This document shows positions 55,401 through 64,000 of a stretch of 64,000 nt of DNA, piece by piece. The DNA is taken from positions 1 to 64,000 of the forward strand of contig CANLOY010000011.1 of the NCBI GenBank assembly GCA_947493005.1, in the 5' to 3' direction. The notes under the pieces were generated by a model. It made no database searches, was not told the origin of the DNA, and saw nothing but the letters and a program-made list of their open reading frames with translations. Source of the stretch: an uncultured Roseivirga sp. (lineage in GTDB: Bacteria > Bacteroidota > Bacteroidia > Cytophagales > Cyclobacteriaceae). Position 1 is the first letter of the stretch, and each line of letters begins with the position of its first letter. The position numbers and the translations under genes were made by a program.

Positions 55401-58400
55401 GGGTCATTTTGATCTAGTTCACTGACAATTGCAGTATTTCCATAGTCACCAGTTTCAAGCACCTTGCCTACAACTTCTAATGTTACCGAGTTTCCATTAC
55501 CAACGGTCCCGATTACCCATTCTCCAGTGTTTTCGTTGTAAGTACCTTGAGAAGGGGTCGAACTCACCAATGTGTAGCCCGTTGGAAGCTTGTCTTCTAT
55601 TTCAATGTTTGTTGCTGTGTCAGGACCATTATTAGTTAAGGTAACCGTAAACACAACACTCTCACCCACATTGGCAGTGGTATTGTCTACAACTTTGGTT
55701 ACCACAAGATCCGATGTCTGAATAGTTATTCCCTGACTGGCGCTATTATTCGAGTTATCTGTGTCAAATTGATCAGCAGAATCAATACTCGATACATTCA
55801 AGTGCGAACCGGTTGCCAATACCGTAGCTCTTAAGGTGAGGACGGCACTCGAACTGTTAGCAAGACTTCCGACAGTCCATAGTCCTGTTGTTCTATCATA
55901 AGTACCAGTACTGGTAGTTACACCTGCAAATGTAAACCCGCTTGGTAATCTGTCATTTACCTTAACGTTAGTGGCTGCGCTAGGCCCATCATTCGTTATT
56001 GTAATGGTGTAAACTATTTGCTCTCCTGGAATTGGCTTATCATTATCAACAACCTTTGTCAGTTTCAAATCAGCTCGCTGTACATTAACATCTACTGTTT
56101 TGGTATCATTTAAAGGTTGTGGATCATCTTGATCAGAGTTGGTGATGGTAGCAGTATTGTTATAACTACCTGTTGCACGTACTTTTCCTTTCACCTGAAG
56201 TGTTGCAGTTTGTCCATTGCTGATGGCACCAATACTCCAAAGTCCGGTAGTATTATTATAGTTGCCAAATGATGTAGTTGCATTTACAAAGTCATACCCA
56301 CTAGCCAAAAGATCTGTTACTTCCACATTAGTAGCAGCATCAGGGCCATCGTTTTTAACAGATACGGTGAACGTAATTTCATCTCCAACATTAGGAGTGG
56401 TAGTAGATGCAGTCTTAGAGAGGTTGAGATCTGCTGATTGCGCTACAATACTGGCGCTAGAGGTATTATTACCTGCGTTAGGGTCGTATTGAGTTGCAGC
56501 AGAAATAGTTGCAGTATTGGTAAAGTCACCAGCTGCACCGACAGTTGCATTAATAGTTAATGTTGCGGTAGCACCATTTGCCAAAGTGCCAACATCCCAA
56601 ATACCTGACATAGTGTTATAAGTACCAACACTAGGAGTAGAACCAGTTAGCGTATATCCTGAAGGCAATTGATCCGTTACCTGAACACCTGTTGCATCAG
56701 AAGTACTTGGTCCATTATTCTTTAACGTTACAGTGAATACAACTGGATCGCCCACGTTAGGACTTGTTGCATTTACTGTTTTCTCCAATTCCAGATCGGC
56801 TCTTGGTGGATTCACTGTTGCAGTTGCTACGTCATTAGCCGTGGTTGGATCGTTTTGATCTAATGCACTTACTGTTGCAGTATTTGCATAATCACCTGAT
56901 GCAAGCACGGTAGCCGTAATCGTCAATGTGGCATTAGTTGCATTATTTAACTCGCCTATTGTCCAAAGTCCTGAACCACTATTATAGGAACCTTTCGTAG
57001 TGATGGCACTGACCAATGTATAACCGGAAGGGAGTAGATCACTTAATACGAGACCTGTTGCTTTATCCGGACCATTGTTTAAGGCCACAACTGAGAAGGT
57101 GATGTTTTCTCCTACATTCGCGACAGCGTTACTTACCGTTTTCGACACATTGATATCGGCAGTTTGTAATGTGATGGTTGCGCTTGCTGAGTTATCGGTA
57201 TTATCTGTATCGAAGACATCAGAACGAGTAACTGTTGCTGTATTTACAAAAATTCCTGATGATTGAACAGTTGCTCTGATAGTCAGAGTAGCAGAAGCGT
57301 TGCTACCAAGATCAGCCAACGTCCATAGTCCAGTGTTTTGATCATAAGTTCCAACGGATGCTATTGTATTTACAATGCTATATCCATCAGGAACCTGGTC
57401 TGTAACCTGAATATTGGTGGCGCTGTTTGGTCCCTCGTTTAGTAAGGTGACGGTGAAGATTACATCATCACCCGGAACAGGGGAGGTATTGTCTACTACT
57501 TTGCTAATATTCAGGTCAGCAAATTGTGTCGTTACATTAACTGTAGCACTATTATTACCAGTATCAGGATCGTCTTGATCAGCTGCAGAAATGGTGGCTG
57601 TATTATCATAGTCACCAGTTGATTTGGCCTTAGCGATTAAGTCAATAGTTGCGGTAGAACCATTGGCTACAGAACCTATTGTCCATAGTCCTGTACTGCT
57701 ATTGTAGCTTCCGAAAGAAGTGTTTGATGATACAAAATCATAACCACTTGGTAGTTGATCAGTAACAACAACTCCAGTTGCTGCGTCAGGACCATTGTTA
57801 GTTACGTTGATAGTGAATGTCACATTATCATTGACATTTGGCGTAGCATCATTAATAACTTTGGTAATTGCCAGATCACTCGATTGAGCAACAATACTCG
57901 CACTTGCCGTATTATCTCCTTCATTTGGATCAAAAACATCTGAGGCTGTTACACTGGCAGTGTTTGTGAAATCACCATTTTCTTTAACAGTTGCCTTAAT
58001 GGTTAACACAACTTGATTGTTTATATCAAGGTCTCCTATAGTCCAAACCCCATTTACATTGTTATAAGATGTGCCTGGAGTAGTAGTAGCACTGGTTAAG
58101 GCATAACCTGAAGGCAATTGATCTGTGACTTCAATTCCTGTGGCCGTTGTTGTACTTGGTCCATTATTAGTAAGTGTTACCGTGAAAGTAACTTCGTCTC
58201 CTACATTTGGATTACTGGAGTCAACTACTTTGGTCAGGTTCAAGTCTGCTCTAGGAGGAGTTACTATAGCTGAGGCACTGTCGTTTGCTGTATTGGCATC
58301 AACTTGATCCAGTGCACTGACACTAGCTGTGTTTTGGTAATCACCAGTCGCTAATACTTTGGCTGTGATTTCCAGCTTAACTGCTCCTATATTTGAGAGC

Positions 58401-61400
58401 ACTCCAATATTCCACTTGCCAGTCGCATTTGTGAAAGTACCTTGATTAGAAGTTGCAGAAACAAAAGTATAACCAGATGGAAGTAAGTCGGTGACTTCTA
58501 AACCTGTAGCAGCGTCAGGGCCGTTATTAGTGACATTAACAGTGAATACTACATTTTCACCAACATTAGCCGTACTGTTATCTACTGTTTTTGTAACAAG
58601 AATATCTGATTGTTGAACAGTCACTGAAGAAGTAGCTTGATTATCCGAACTATCTACATCAAACTGATCAACAGCTGTAATGGAAGCTGTATTTGTAAAG
58701 TCACCAGATGATTTAACGGTAGCCCTGATAGTAAGCACTGCGCTTCCAGTATTTCCCAAACTACTGATCGCCCAGATTCCCGTTGTACTGGTATAAGTAC
58801 CAACTGAAGCATTGCTGCTCACCAAGGTATAACCACTTGGCAGCTGATCAGTGACATTAATATTGGTAGCTGTATTCGGACCTTCATTGAGTACTGTAAT
58901 TGTAAATATTACATCCTGTCCCGGTATTGGTGTTGAATTATCAACGGTCTTGGATACATTCAAATCAGCAAACTGAGTAGTTACTTCAACAGTAGCTTCA
59001 TTGTTTGCATCTTCTGGATCTTCCTGATCCACAGCAGTAATGCTAGCCGTATTATTGTAGTTAACCGTTTGGTTTACTTTGGCCGTAATGGTCAATGTTG
59101 CTGTTTGTGCATTTGCAACCGCACCCAAAGTCCAGATACCAGTGGTTTCACTGTAGGTTCCAAAGTTTGTACTAGCTGATACAAAGTCATATCCACTTGG
59201 TATTTGATCTGTGACTTGTACACCAGTAGCAGGATCAGGCCCCAGGTTACTTAAGTTGATAGTGAAGACTACATTGTCATTCACGTTTGGTGTTGCATTA
59301 TCTACAGATTTGGTGACTTCCAAATCAGATGCTTGTGCTATAATACTTACGCTGGACGTATTGTCTCCTGCATTAGGGTCAAATACATCTGATGCTGATA
59401 TTCTCGCAGTATTTGTAAAGTCACCAGTTTCGTTAACTGTTGCAGTCATTGTTAGTGTAGCAGAGGCTCCGTTAGCAAGACTTCCTAAATCCCAAATGCC
59501 TGAATTAGCATCATACGTTCCAACACTTGGGGTAGGAGTAACCAAAGTATAACCAGAAGGGATCTTGTCTGTTACTTCAATACTCGTAGCTGCAGATGTA
59601 CTAGGCCCATTGTTATTTACCATAACCGTGAAGGTGATTAGATCACCCACATTTGGATTGGTGTTATTAACAACTTTGGTAATTGCTAAATCTGCTCTTG
59701 GAGGAGTAACAGTGGCCGAAGCATTGTCATCCGCACTGTCCGGATCAATTTGATCAAGCGTATTTACTGAAGCCGTGTTTTGGTAAGTTCCACTGGAAAG
59801 AACAGTTGCGGTAACTGTGAGTGTAGCAGAGCTACCATTAGTCAATTGTCCAATAGTCCATATTCCAGTAGCAGAAACATAACTTCCTGCACTTGGATTT
59901 GCGGAAATCAGGTTGTACCCAGAAGGCAATAGATCCAATACAGATAACCCTGTTGCCAAGTCTGAACCAGTGTTAGTAGCTGTTACAGTAAATACGACAG
60001 TTTCACCAACATTGGCGGTAGCATTGTCTACTGTTTTACTAATACTGATATCTGATGATTGTAAGGTAACAGCACTACTTGCTGTGTTATCGGTGTTGTC
60101 ATTATCAAACTGATCAACGACAGTGATACTGGCTGTATTGGTGAAGTCACCAGATGATTGTACTGTTGTTCTGATAGTCAAAGTTGCAGTTGCACTGTTT
60201 GCCAGACTGCTTATTGTCCAGGCTCCGGTTGTAGCATTATAAGTGCCTTGAGAAGCAACTGCACTGACTAAGTTAAACCCACTTGGTAGTTGATCTGTAA
60301 CAGTGATTCCGCTGGCTTCATCAGGACCTGTATTTGAAAGGTTGATAGTGAAAATGACATCATCTCCAGGAACAGGGTTTGCATTGTCAACGGCTTTTGT
60401 AATAGCTAAATCAGCAATCTGAGGGTCAGGTGTTACAGAAGCAGTATTATTAGCACTAACAGGATCATTTTGATCGGCTGTAGTTATTGTTGCAGTGGAA
60501 GTGAATGTTCCTGTTGACAGAACCGTAGCTTTAATTTCTAAAGTCGCAACTCCAGAATTATTTAAACCACCTACATTCCAAAGCCCTGTCGTATTATCGT
60601 ATGTTCCTCTGGAAGGATTCGCACTGACGAAAGTATATCCATTTGGAAGAAGGTCATTGAGCTGAACTCCGCTTGCATCGTCTGGACCACCATTGCTGAG
60701 TGTAACAGTAAATGTGATTTCATCACCAACATTTGGCGTTAGATTATCGACAGTATTTGATACACTTAAATCTGCATTCTGAATGGTTGATCCAACGCTT
60801 GCAGAGTTGTTACCGGTATCTGGATCGAACTCACTAGCACCTGTGATAGTAGCTGTATTCGTTCTGTCTCCTGTTGCATTAACCGTAGCTAGCACATCTA
60901 AAGTCGCTGAAACTCCATTTGTCATACTTCCAACTGCCCATATACCTGTAGTAGGAACATATGAACCTTGGCTTTCTGTAGCATTCACAAAAGTGAATCC
61001 ATTAGGTAATAGGTCAGTCACTTGAATATTAGTTGCCTGACTTGGTCCGTCATTAGTAACGGTTACCGTGAATGTTACATTGTCACCTACATTCGGACTC
61101 GCATCACTAATTACTTTAGTGATTTTCAGGTCGGCATTAGGTGGTGTGACTAATGCACTGGCATTATCATTTGCGCTGTTATTATCATTCTGATCAACAC
61201 GCTGAACTGAAGCTGTATTGGTGTAAGTACCAGTTGATTGAACTGTTGCTACAATGGTAATGGTAGCGTTAGCTGAATTATTAACTGTTCCAACTTCCCA
61301 TACCCCACTAGTGGAGTTATAAGTTCCCTGACTTGGAGTAGAGCTCACAAATACAAAACCTGAAGGTAGTTGATCTAAAATCTCAACGTTTGTAGCAGCA

Positions 61401-64000
61401 TCTGGCCCGGCATTGGAGACTGTAACAGTGAATGTTACGTTTTCACCTACATTTGCTACGTTATTGCTCACAATTTTAGTAATGCTTAAGTCAGCACTTT
61501 GTACGGTTACAGTCGCTGTAGCCTGATTGTTTGCCGCATCAGTATCGAACGTACTATTTCGGGTAATTGCGGCAGTATTGAGATAATCTCCAGAGGCGTT
61601 GACGGTTGCCCTGATAATAAGTGTTTGCGAAGTAGCATTTCCAATAGATCCAATATTCCAGACTCCAGTGGTATTATCATAAGTACCCTTAGTTCTGGTG
61701 GCATTGACAAAATTGTATCCGCTTGGTAGTAAGTCCGTCAATTGTACTTCTCTTGCACTATGAGGTCCTGCATTGGAAGCAGTCACTGTAAACTCTACAG
61801 TTTCACCAGGAATAGGAATGGCATTACTTACCACCTTGGTTACTGACAAGTCTGAAAGTAAAGCAGTGATTGTAGTGCTCGCCTGATTATTGGTAACATC
61901 TAAATCTGTTTGATTTGCTGATACTACTGAAATAGCATTCGTGTGATCGCCAGTACCTAAAACTTTGCCGACAACAGTTAGTGTGGCTGTTGAACCATTC
62001 GGAAGTGCCCCGATATTCCATGTTCCAGTATTCTCATCGTAAGTACCGAAATTTTGATTTCCAGATACAAATTGAAAACCTGATGGTAACAAACTATTCG
62101 CAATAACACCTGTTGCCGCATCCGGTCCATTGTTGGTCAAAGTGATTGTAAAAGTCACATTTTCATCAACATCCTGTGAAGTAACATCAGGTGTGATGGT
62201 AACAGCCAGGTCAATTGCTTGAGAATTAGTGCTCTCGGTTGCAGTATTATTTCCCTGATCTGGATCAAACTGATCGGCACCGGTAATACGCGCTACGTTA
62301 GTTAAATCACCAGTTGCATTCACCGTTGCATTTACTGTAAGCACAGCGCTTCCTCCATTAGTCACTGTTCCAATAGCCCAAATACCAGTGTTTTCATCAT
62401 AGCTTCCCGAAGCAGTATTTGCACTAACAAATGTATATCCGCTAGGAAGTTGATCTGTCACCTGAACGTTAGTGGCATCTGCTGTACTTGAAGCCTCACT
62501 ATTTACCGTAATTGTGAAAATCACCTCTTCGCCTACAGTAGGCGTATTTGTATTCACAGTCTTGCTAATAGAAAGGTCTGCAACAGGAGGTGTCACAGTT
62601 GCTGAAGCCATGTCACCAGTGTTATCAGGGTCCAATTGATCTAATGAATTAACAGAAGCCGTATTGGTGTTGTCATCTACTGAGGCAACCGTTGCTGTTA
62701 TGGCGAGTGTTGCGTTAGCTGCATTGGCTAATGTACCAATTGTCCAGATACCAGTGTTTTCATCATAGCTTCCAGAAGCTGTATTTGCAGATACGAATGT
62801 ATAGCCTGCTGGTAAATCATCTAGTACTTCAAGGTTTGTTGCAGCGTCTGGCCCAGCATTACTTGCTGTGATAGTGAATACTACATTTTGACCTACATTG
62901 GCCGATGCGTTATCTACCACCTTGCTAATACTGACATTGGCGGACTGAACCGTTACTGAACGAGAAGCAGTATTGTCTGCAGTATCGTTATCAAACTGAT
63001 CAGATGCTGTTACTGATGCCGTATTGTTGTAATCACCAGAAGACAGTACCGTTGCTCTAATGGTTAAAGAAGCACTGGCTCCGTTGGCCAAAGTCCCTAC
63101 AGTCCAAACTCCAGAACTTGTTGCAAACGTACCCTGTGATGTAGAAGAACTGACTAAAGTATATCCACTAGGTAACTGGTCAGTTACAGCAACATTAGTT
63201 GCTTGTCCTGTTCCCTGATTTTGAATAGTCACTGTAAAAATCACATCATCACCAGGAGTCGGACTGGCATTATCTACCGTTTTGGTCATGTTTAAGTCTG
63301 CAACCTGAGGAACCACATTTATGGTCCCTGAGTTGTTACCTGCATTTCCATCGGCTTGATCAATAGCTGTCAGTGAAGCAGTGTTATCGAATGTTCCACT
63401 TGACTTGACGGTAACTTTGATATCTAAACTAACTGAAGTGTTTTTGGTAATACTTCCAACAGTCCAGATTCCGGTACCATTGTCATAACTTCCGTTAGTA
63501 GTAGTGGCATTAACAAAATCATACCCATTTGGCAATGCATCGGTTATTGTTACTCCCGTAGCATTATCAGCGCCAGTATGTGCTGCTGTGATTGTAAAAG
63601 TAATTTCATCACCCACCTGAGGAGTCGCATTATCGACAACCTTAGAAATAGCAATATCAGCTTCTTGTTTAACAGTAGTTGCTGAAGAGGTATTGTTGGC
63701 TGCATCTGGGTCAAACTGATCAGCAGCAGTGATTGTGGCAGTGTTTTCAAAATTACCCGTAGCGTTCACAGTCGCTGTAATCGCTAAAGTTGCCGATGCC
63801 GTTTTTGTTAGGTTTCCTACTGTCCAAAGCCCAGTAGAAGAAACGTAGGTGCCCTGACTTGGTGTATTTCCTGTAATTGTATAACCTGTAGGTAGCTGAT
63901 CGGTGATTACAACTCCAGAAGCATCCGTAGAAGTACTATTGTTAGTAACTGTTATAACAAACGTAATTTCATCACCAGTATTTACTCTTTCTTGATCTAC
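46469..64000 (-). CDS. Giant DUF11-repeat type B CTD adhesin (5' end missing)
   Basis: 5,843 residues are visible. The frame is open to the window edge and the repeat pattern continues there, so the true start lies beyond 64000. At least 47 tandem DUF11 (isopeptide-type beta-sandwich) repeats of about 120 residues each read xDLxITKxVDN..PNVGDxVTFTVTVxNxGP..[19 protein letters not shown]..SxGTYD..TGIWTIGxLxNG. Most close in Asp/Asn-rich DQxDPDxxNNxAS motifs, likely Ca-binding. After the array come a cadherin-like domain ([14 protein letters not shown] ... YQICDNGIP, the only Cys pair) and a type B CTD ([14 protein letters not shown] ... [14 protein letters not shown]). It should be a very long surface filament exported by type IX secretion. 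It is followed at 12 bases by its SprF-like partner and resembles SprB in layout, not in repeat type. Confidence 0.95.
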   Translation of the reverse strand, partial: VDQERVNTGDEITFVITVTNNSTSTDASGVVITDQLPTGYTITGNTPSQGTYVSSTGLWTVGNLTKTASATLAITATVNATGNFENTATITAADQFDPDAANNTSSATTVKQEADIAISKVVDNATPQVGDEITFTITAAHTGADNATGVTITDALPNGYDFVNATTTNGSYDNGTGIWTVGSITKNTSVSLDIKVTVKSSGTFDNTASLTAIDQADGNAGNNSGTINVVPQVADLNMTKTVDNASPTPGDDVIFTVTIQNQGTGQATNVAVTDQLPSGYTLVSSSTSQGTFATSSGVWTVGTLANGASASLTIRATVLSSGDYNNTASVTASDQFDNDTADNTASRSVTVQSANVSISKVVDNASANVGQNVVFTITASNAGPDAATNLEVLDDLPAGYTFVSANTASGSYDENTGIWTIGTLANAANATLAITATVASVDDNTNTASVNSLDQLDPDNTGDMASATVTPPVADLSISKTVNTNTPTVGEEVIFTITVNSEASSTADATNVQVTDQLPSGYTFVSANTASGSYDENTGIWAIGTVTNGGSAVLTVNATVNATGDLTNVARITGADQFDPDQGNNTATESTNSQAIDLAVTITPDVTSQDVDENVTFTITLTNNGPDAATGVIANSLLPSGFQFVSGNQNFGTYDENTGTWNIGALPNGSTATLTVVGKVLGTGDHTNAISVVSANQTDLDVTNNQASTTITALLSDLSVTKVVSNAIPIPGETVEFTVTASNAGPHSAREVQLTDLLPSGYNFVNATRTKGTYDNTTGVWNIGSIGNATSQTLIIRATVNASGDYLNTAAITRNSTFDTDAANNQATATVTVQSADLSITKIVSNNVANVGENVTFTVTVSNAGPDAATNVEILDQLPSGFVFVSSTPSQGTYNSTSGVWEVGTVNNSANATITIVATVQSTGTYTNTASVQRVDQNDNNSANDNASALVTPPNADLKITKVISDASPNVGDNVTFTVTVTNDGPSQATNIQVTDLLPNGFTFVNATESQGSYVPTTGIWAVGSMTNGVSATLDVLATVNATGDRTNTATITGASEFDPDTGNNSASVGSTIQNADLSVSNTVDNLTPNVGDEITFTVTLSNGGPDDASGVQLNDLLPNGYTFVSANPSRGTYDNTTGLWNVGGLNNSGVATLEIKATVLSTGTFTSTATITTADQNDPVSANNTASVTPDPQIADLAITKAVDNANPVPGDDVIFTINLSNTGPDEASGITVTDQLPSGFNLVSAVASQGTYNATTGAWTISSLANSATATLTIRTTVQSSGDFTNTASITVVDQFDNDNTDNTASSAVTLQSSDISISKTVDNATANVGETVVFTVTATNTGSDLATGLSVLDLLPSGYNLISANPSAGSYVSATGIWTIGQLTNGSSATLTVTATVLSSGTYQNTASVNTLDQIDPDSADDNASATVTPPRADLAITKVVNNTNPNVGDLITFTVMVNNNGPSTSAATSIEVTDKIPSGYTLVTPTPSVGTYDANSGIWDLGSLANGASATLTMTATVNETGDFTNTARISASDVFDPNAGDNTSSVSIIAQASDLEVTKSVDNATPNVNDNVVFTINLSNLGPDPATGVQVTDQIPSGYDFVSASTNFGTYSETTGIWTLGAVANAQTATLTITAKVNQTVNYNNTASITAVDQEDPEDANNEATVEVTTQFADLNVSKTVDNSTPIPGQDVIFTITVLNEGPNTATNINVTDQLPSGYTLVSSNASVGTYTSTTGIWAISSLGNTGSAVLTIRATVKSSGDFTNTASITAVDQFDVDSSDNQATSSVTVQQSDILVTKTVDNSTANVGENVVFTVNVTNNGPDAATGLEVTDLLPSGYTFVSATSNQGTFTNATGKWNIGVLSNIGAVKLEITAKVLATGDYQNTASVSALDQVDANTANDSASAIVTPPRADLNLTKVVDSSNPNVGDEVTFTVTLTNNGPSTTTATGIEVTDQLPSGYALTSATTTPGTSYNNVNGVWTIGDLDINNQVVLTIKATVKENGDFTNTASVTASDVFDPNEGDNTASASIVAQSSDLAITKVINDATPNVNDNVTFTINVTNNGPDAATGVVVTDQLPSGYDFVSSNTSFGSYNSSTGLWTIGSVANGSTATIDLIAKAKSTGDYDNTATISAADQDDPDTGNNSATVNVTTQFADLNISKVVDNTSPVPGDDVIFTVTLLNEGPNSATNIQVTDQVPDGYSIVNTIASVGTYDQNTGLWTLADLGSNASATLTIRATVQSSGIFVNTATVTRSDVFDTDNTDNSASATITLQTADINVSKTVSNAVANVGENITFSVVALNNGPDKATGLVLSDLLPSGYTLVSAITTKGSYNSGSGLWTIGELNNATNATLTITATVLASGDYANTATVSALDQNDPTTANDVATATVNPPRADLELEKTVNATSPNVGDPVVFTVTLKNNGPSTSDATGVQVTDQLPSGYTLTGSTPSVGTYNTMSGIWDVGTLANGATATLTINATVGAAGDFTNTATISAATQYDPNAGNNTSSASIVAQSADLNLSKTASTTTPNVGDEITFTVSVKNDGPDAATNVEVTDLLASGYDFVNATTSFGNYNNTTGLWSIGAISNGQTATLQVKGKVRATGSYNNTATITNSDQDDPQPLNDTKTVDVNVQRADLKLTKVVDNDKPIPGEQIVYTITITNDGPSAATNVKVNDRLPSGFTFAGVTTSTGTYDRTTGLWTVGSLANSSSAVLTLRATVLATGSHLNVSSIDSADQFDTDNSNNSASQGITIQTSDLVVTKVVDNTTANVGESVVFTVTLTNNGPDTATNIEIEDKLPTGYTLVSSTPSQGTYNENTGEWVIGTVGNGNSVTLEVVGKVLETGDYGNTAIVSELDQNDPNTPDNTATIAVNAPRADIGVTISSNVARPNVGEEIQLTVTVTNNGGDNASGLKITSLLPDGLEYVADNPTQGNYTSSTGLWVVGSLPNGDTETITITAKVLSSGSYLINAKVTELIENDEVEANDEDSVEIFPTQANLLVEKVVDNGGPNVGENVVFTITVTNNGPDAATGITIEDKLPNGYTFLLANASQGGFNNTNNVWTVGDLVNGASATLDVTALVKSDGVYKNTAQLLTVDQFDPETDNNIASSTPRPQRADVTLSKTVSNANPNPGDVITFLVTAFNIGPDAASGVKITDQLPSGYNLENAFASQGTFDTNTKIWDLGTLGDGGSAVLVMSVSVNASGNYDNTALITTSDQFDPDATNNSSTQSITLQKADVGVTKVVDNNNPNIGDRVTFTITASNAGPNSATNVVISDLVPAGYDIVSSSVSQGGYNATTGIWGVGTIENAANATLTVVANITSSSAYNNIARVTEVDQLDENAANDEASQSITLQQSDLGVMISVDNASANVGEFVNFTVTVTNNGVDDATGVRVLNQIPSGYTLINANTNGNGVYNENTGEWIIGNLNNGASVIFNVQARVLLNGEFENVATIAELDQVDSNDANDTASVTVTSPRVDLAIMKTVDNANANEGDPVVFTITVTNIGPDNADGSGVEVVDKLPNGYTLVGTPVTSQGTYNTTTGLWTVGTIVKDASATLTVNATVNLTGVFTNVAEITNAEQFDPNAGNNLTSVSVGLQSSDLIITKTVNDDVPNVGDEITFNITVKNDGPDPATSVQVTDAIPNGFFFVSASTTTGSYNGTTGIWDIGSIQTDATVSLDIKATVRATGDYINTATISRLDQVDSDVTSNISTITVDPQIVDLSIAKMVDISNPRVGDDVFFTVTVTNNGPDAATNVQASDALPAGYTLVNSSASVGTYDEGTGLWMIGDLVASANAVLNIRATVISNENLENTASIDFADQFDPDTSNNTATAGSDVASSDINVLKVVDNAAANVGQNVVFTITVSNDGPDQASGLNVTDKLPGGYDLVSAVTSSGTYTNSSGIWDIGTLADGAQATLTVTATVKGDGEYNNMASVTSLDQFDADLANNQSDASVAPPQVDLEVMASVDESNPNAGDQVTFTVTVQNNGPDDGSGISLNSLLPSGFTFVSANPSAGSYDNTSGLWTVGNLGNGSLEVITITATVNASGAFTLTGAIANADQFDPKENNNSASAGITLQGSDISVVKTVDNAEPNVGDNVTFTINIANAGPNEATNLQILDQLPSGYSFVSAVPSKGTYNETTGIWTVGSLNGGGSENLTVKASVLNSGDYDNTASVNAVDQLDPNAANNTSTVSSPPQLVDLVITKVVDNDRPIINEEIVFTITVSNNGPARATGVVVKDILPTGYTLISSNVTPGTSFDRDTGIFTVGNLVNGGNAVLTLRVRTSAMGVHNNTATIKSLDQFDINTANNTVTRPVTIQRADISVTKVVDNLTANVGQNVTFTVTVNNAGPDDASSLVVNDLLPSGFTLVSSTASSGSYNSTNGVWTIGTLANTASTTLTVTGTVLSLGDYNNVAAVVNSDQVDDNTANNSASIEVVPPQSDLSISKAVNANNPNVGDQVTFTVLVTNNGPDPADATNVQVTDQLPSGYTLVSTTESQGSYNSGTGIWDIGTLPNGSSATFTITATVNAAGNFTNTAQITNSDQFDPNLGDNTASASIVAQSSDLSMAKTVSNSNANVGENVIFTITLSNAGPDAATNVTALDELPSGYTLVSASASHGSYNGSTGVWTAGAIANGENAVLSVTATVLASGEFTNTAAVTGLDQNDPNTANNSASAAVSALKSDLQVVKIVNQPTPIINEQVVFTVTVTNNGPSAATNVEVTDNVPDGFLVTSTTTSQGSYDAATGVWSVGDLANGGSAVINFITEAQPTGDHTNIATITASDPFDTNTTNNTSTQSVVVQTADVGVSKTVSNASANVGESVVFTINVFNAGPNAATSLEVLDLLPSGYELENATAESGTYTNATGVWNIGTLAANDTLTLTIQAEVLSSGEMANTVSITNSDQVDTDTSNNTASATVVFPQADLTLTKSADITRADIGEQVNFTITLTNNGPDQATNIEISENIPSGFILISTEASKGDYDAGTGLWTLNSMSLNEQATLKVTVQTKAEGSFSNTVSVNDVDQFDPNTSNNTSTASISPRTADLQVEKTVDNANPNIGEQVVFNIALTNNGPDDATSVVVTDQLPSGYEFVSTTADAGSYEPAQSAWNLDGINNGQTLNLQITAKVLESGDYDNTATISSLDQKDGDDTNNSSEVEVNPPTVDIAITKTIDNLEANIGEEVNFSISVRNIGQDGASGIQVADLLPSGYTFVDAFTSRGTYDLTTGIWSIDQLIEGGGEFLLMRATVNGEGSYTNTARLIAIDQFDVDPNNNLSSAFTSIKQADVGLAKSVDILNPLIGDEVRFTVTMANAGPETATNVTVSDVLPDGYRFIGFTAVGNFDQTLGIWTVDTLRIGEAATLEIRAEVLPTGSYLNIASIVSIDQTDLNTSNNEAFAKVLPDIAELQIEKTVSNSRPELNEQITFFVTVANNGPNAATNIEVLERVPSGYTVVNIAAGVGTYDSNTNIWSIPSLAVDATATLGLTVTVNAAGEYLNEASIVGSDQFDPDLTNNKAGRRITLPRADLSVTKSISNDDPIRGDQVTFTITVNNAGPNPGTNVVVTEMLPSGYQFVSATTSAGTYDEVAGTWNIGILVSGQTEQLTILCNVLDDGEHTNTVSVAGTEVDPDETNNTSTVELTVNNPPIAENDAVTIPQNTSITGTVVFNDSEPDGDLVTYSLVNSGSAGERGTLVFNPDGTYTYTPNPDFFGEVSFTYQICDNGIPVQCDEAVVTITVLENSEVIPGEGISPNNDGQGEETWFIEGIDKFPNNNVQIFNRWGNRVWEVDGYNNTTRAWNGSAVVGLLVNSNGEQLPDGTYFFVIDLGNGTKPLSGFVVIKR
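47065..64000 (-). repeat. DUF11 tandem array with four-unit higher-order period
   Basis: Protein repeats of about 120 residues (about 360 bases) fall into four alternating types. One has PxPGD or PIINE openings, one has ANVGE/ANVGQ, one has a longer GPSTSxAT-type or equivalent insert, and one has PNVGDE / PNVND. The insert-bearing type lies near 63935, 62490, 61050, 59600, 58150, 56710, 55265, then 53450, 52005, 50560, 49115 and 47680. Steps are about 1,440-1,445 bases except 55265 to 53450 (about 1,815), showing one extra unit. This points to growth by duplication of four-domain blocks. Confidence 0.85.

Noticed and set aside
46667-63000. Many plus-strand open frames of 60-110 codons in the adhesin region
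   Set aside because: They recur with the same period as the DUF11 repeats, so they are shadows of the minus-strand gene.
1-64000. tRNA, rRNA or riboswitch genes
   Set aside because: No cloverleaf, rRNA core or known riboswitch motif was recognised by eye; a covariance search would be decisive.

Overview
This window looks like part of a Bacteroidota chromosome, most likely a marine or soil Cytophagales-type bacterium. The evidence is four proteins ending in type B (gliding-motility type) type IX secretion sorting domains, a PorP/SprF protein, a single-subunit-anchor SdhCAB succinate dehydrogenase, few Shine-Dalgarno sites, and promoter-like sequences of the Bacteroidota TTTG / TAnnTTTG form. 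Genus is not decided from the sequence.

Layout. 1-7.2 kb (minus strand): a small lipoprotein and a DinB-fold protein, a membrane LytTR regulator, valyl-tRNA synthetase and a secreted type B CTD protein. 7.4-14.4 kb: an Lrp/AsnC regulator, divergent from a compact plus-strand run of an amino-acid dehydrogenase, homogentisate dioxygenase, 4-hydroxyphenylpyruvate dioxygenase, fumarylacetoacetase, a flavin reductase-like protein and an outer-membrane barrel. This is a tyrosine/phenylalanine breakdown operon. Three phased copies of a TTAGAkGAATC box lie in the divergent gap and are candidate Lrp-type operators. 14.4-17.6 kb: bioB, folK, fabD and a DCC-family thiol protein. 17.7-23.6 kb: two tandem paralogous secreted proteins with fibronectin-like modules and type B CTDs. 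23.7-27.3 kb: sdhCAB with a good promoter and terminator.

27.3-43.35 kb is an accessory region. It holds a three-gene set (coiled-coil surface protein, SpvB/YD-repeat protein, RHS protein with a WHH-type nuclease tip), the presumed immunity gene, an XRE regulator with a small divergent gene, an IS1-like transposase, a REP-associated tyrosine transposase (RAYT, Y1/HUH), a coiled-coil/barrel protein, a possible orphan immunity gene and a DUF4221-like lipoprotein. Its gaps are filled by at least 13 copies of a short hairpin repeat (10-bp arms, TGT/TGC loop, ATATC tail). Paired base changes in the arms show that the fold is kept. Most copies share one orientation and several sit 12-26 bases after stop codons. 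Short duplicated gene fragments lie beside some copies. The repeat-plus-RAYT arrangement is the most unusual system in the window.

43.35-64 kb (minus strand) is a tight operon read from beyond the right edge. It encodes a giant DUF11-repeat adhesin (at least 5,843 residues visible, 5' end missing), a PorP/SprF protein 12 bases downstream, and a TPR/beta-propeller/OmpA protein 3 bases after that. It resembles the SprB-SprF pairing of gliding bacteria. The adhesin array has a clear four-domain higher-order period of about 1.44 kb with a single one-unit register shift.
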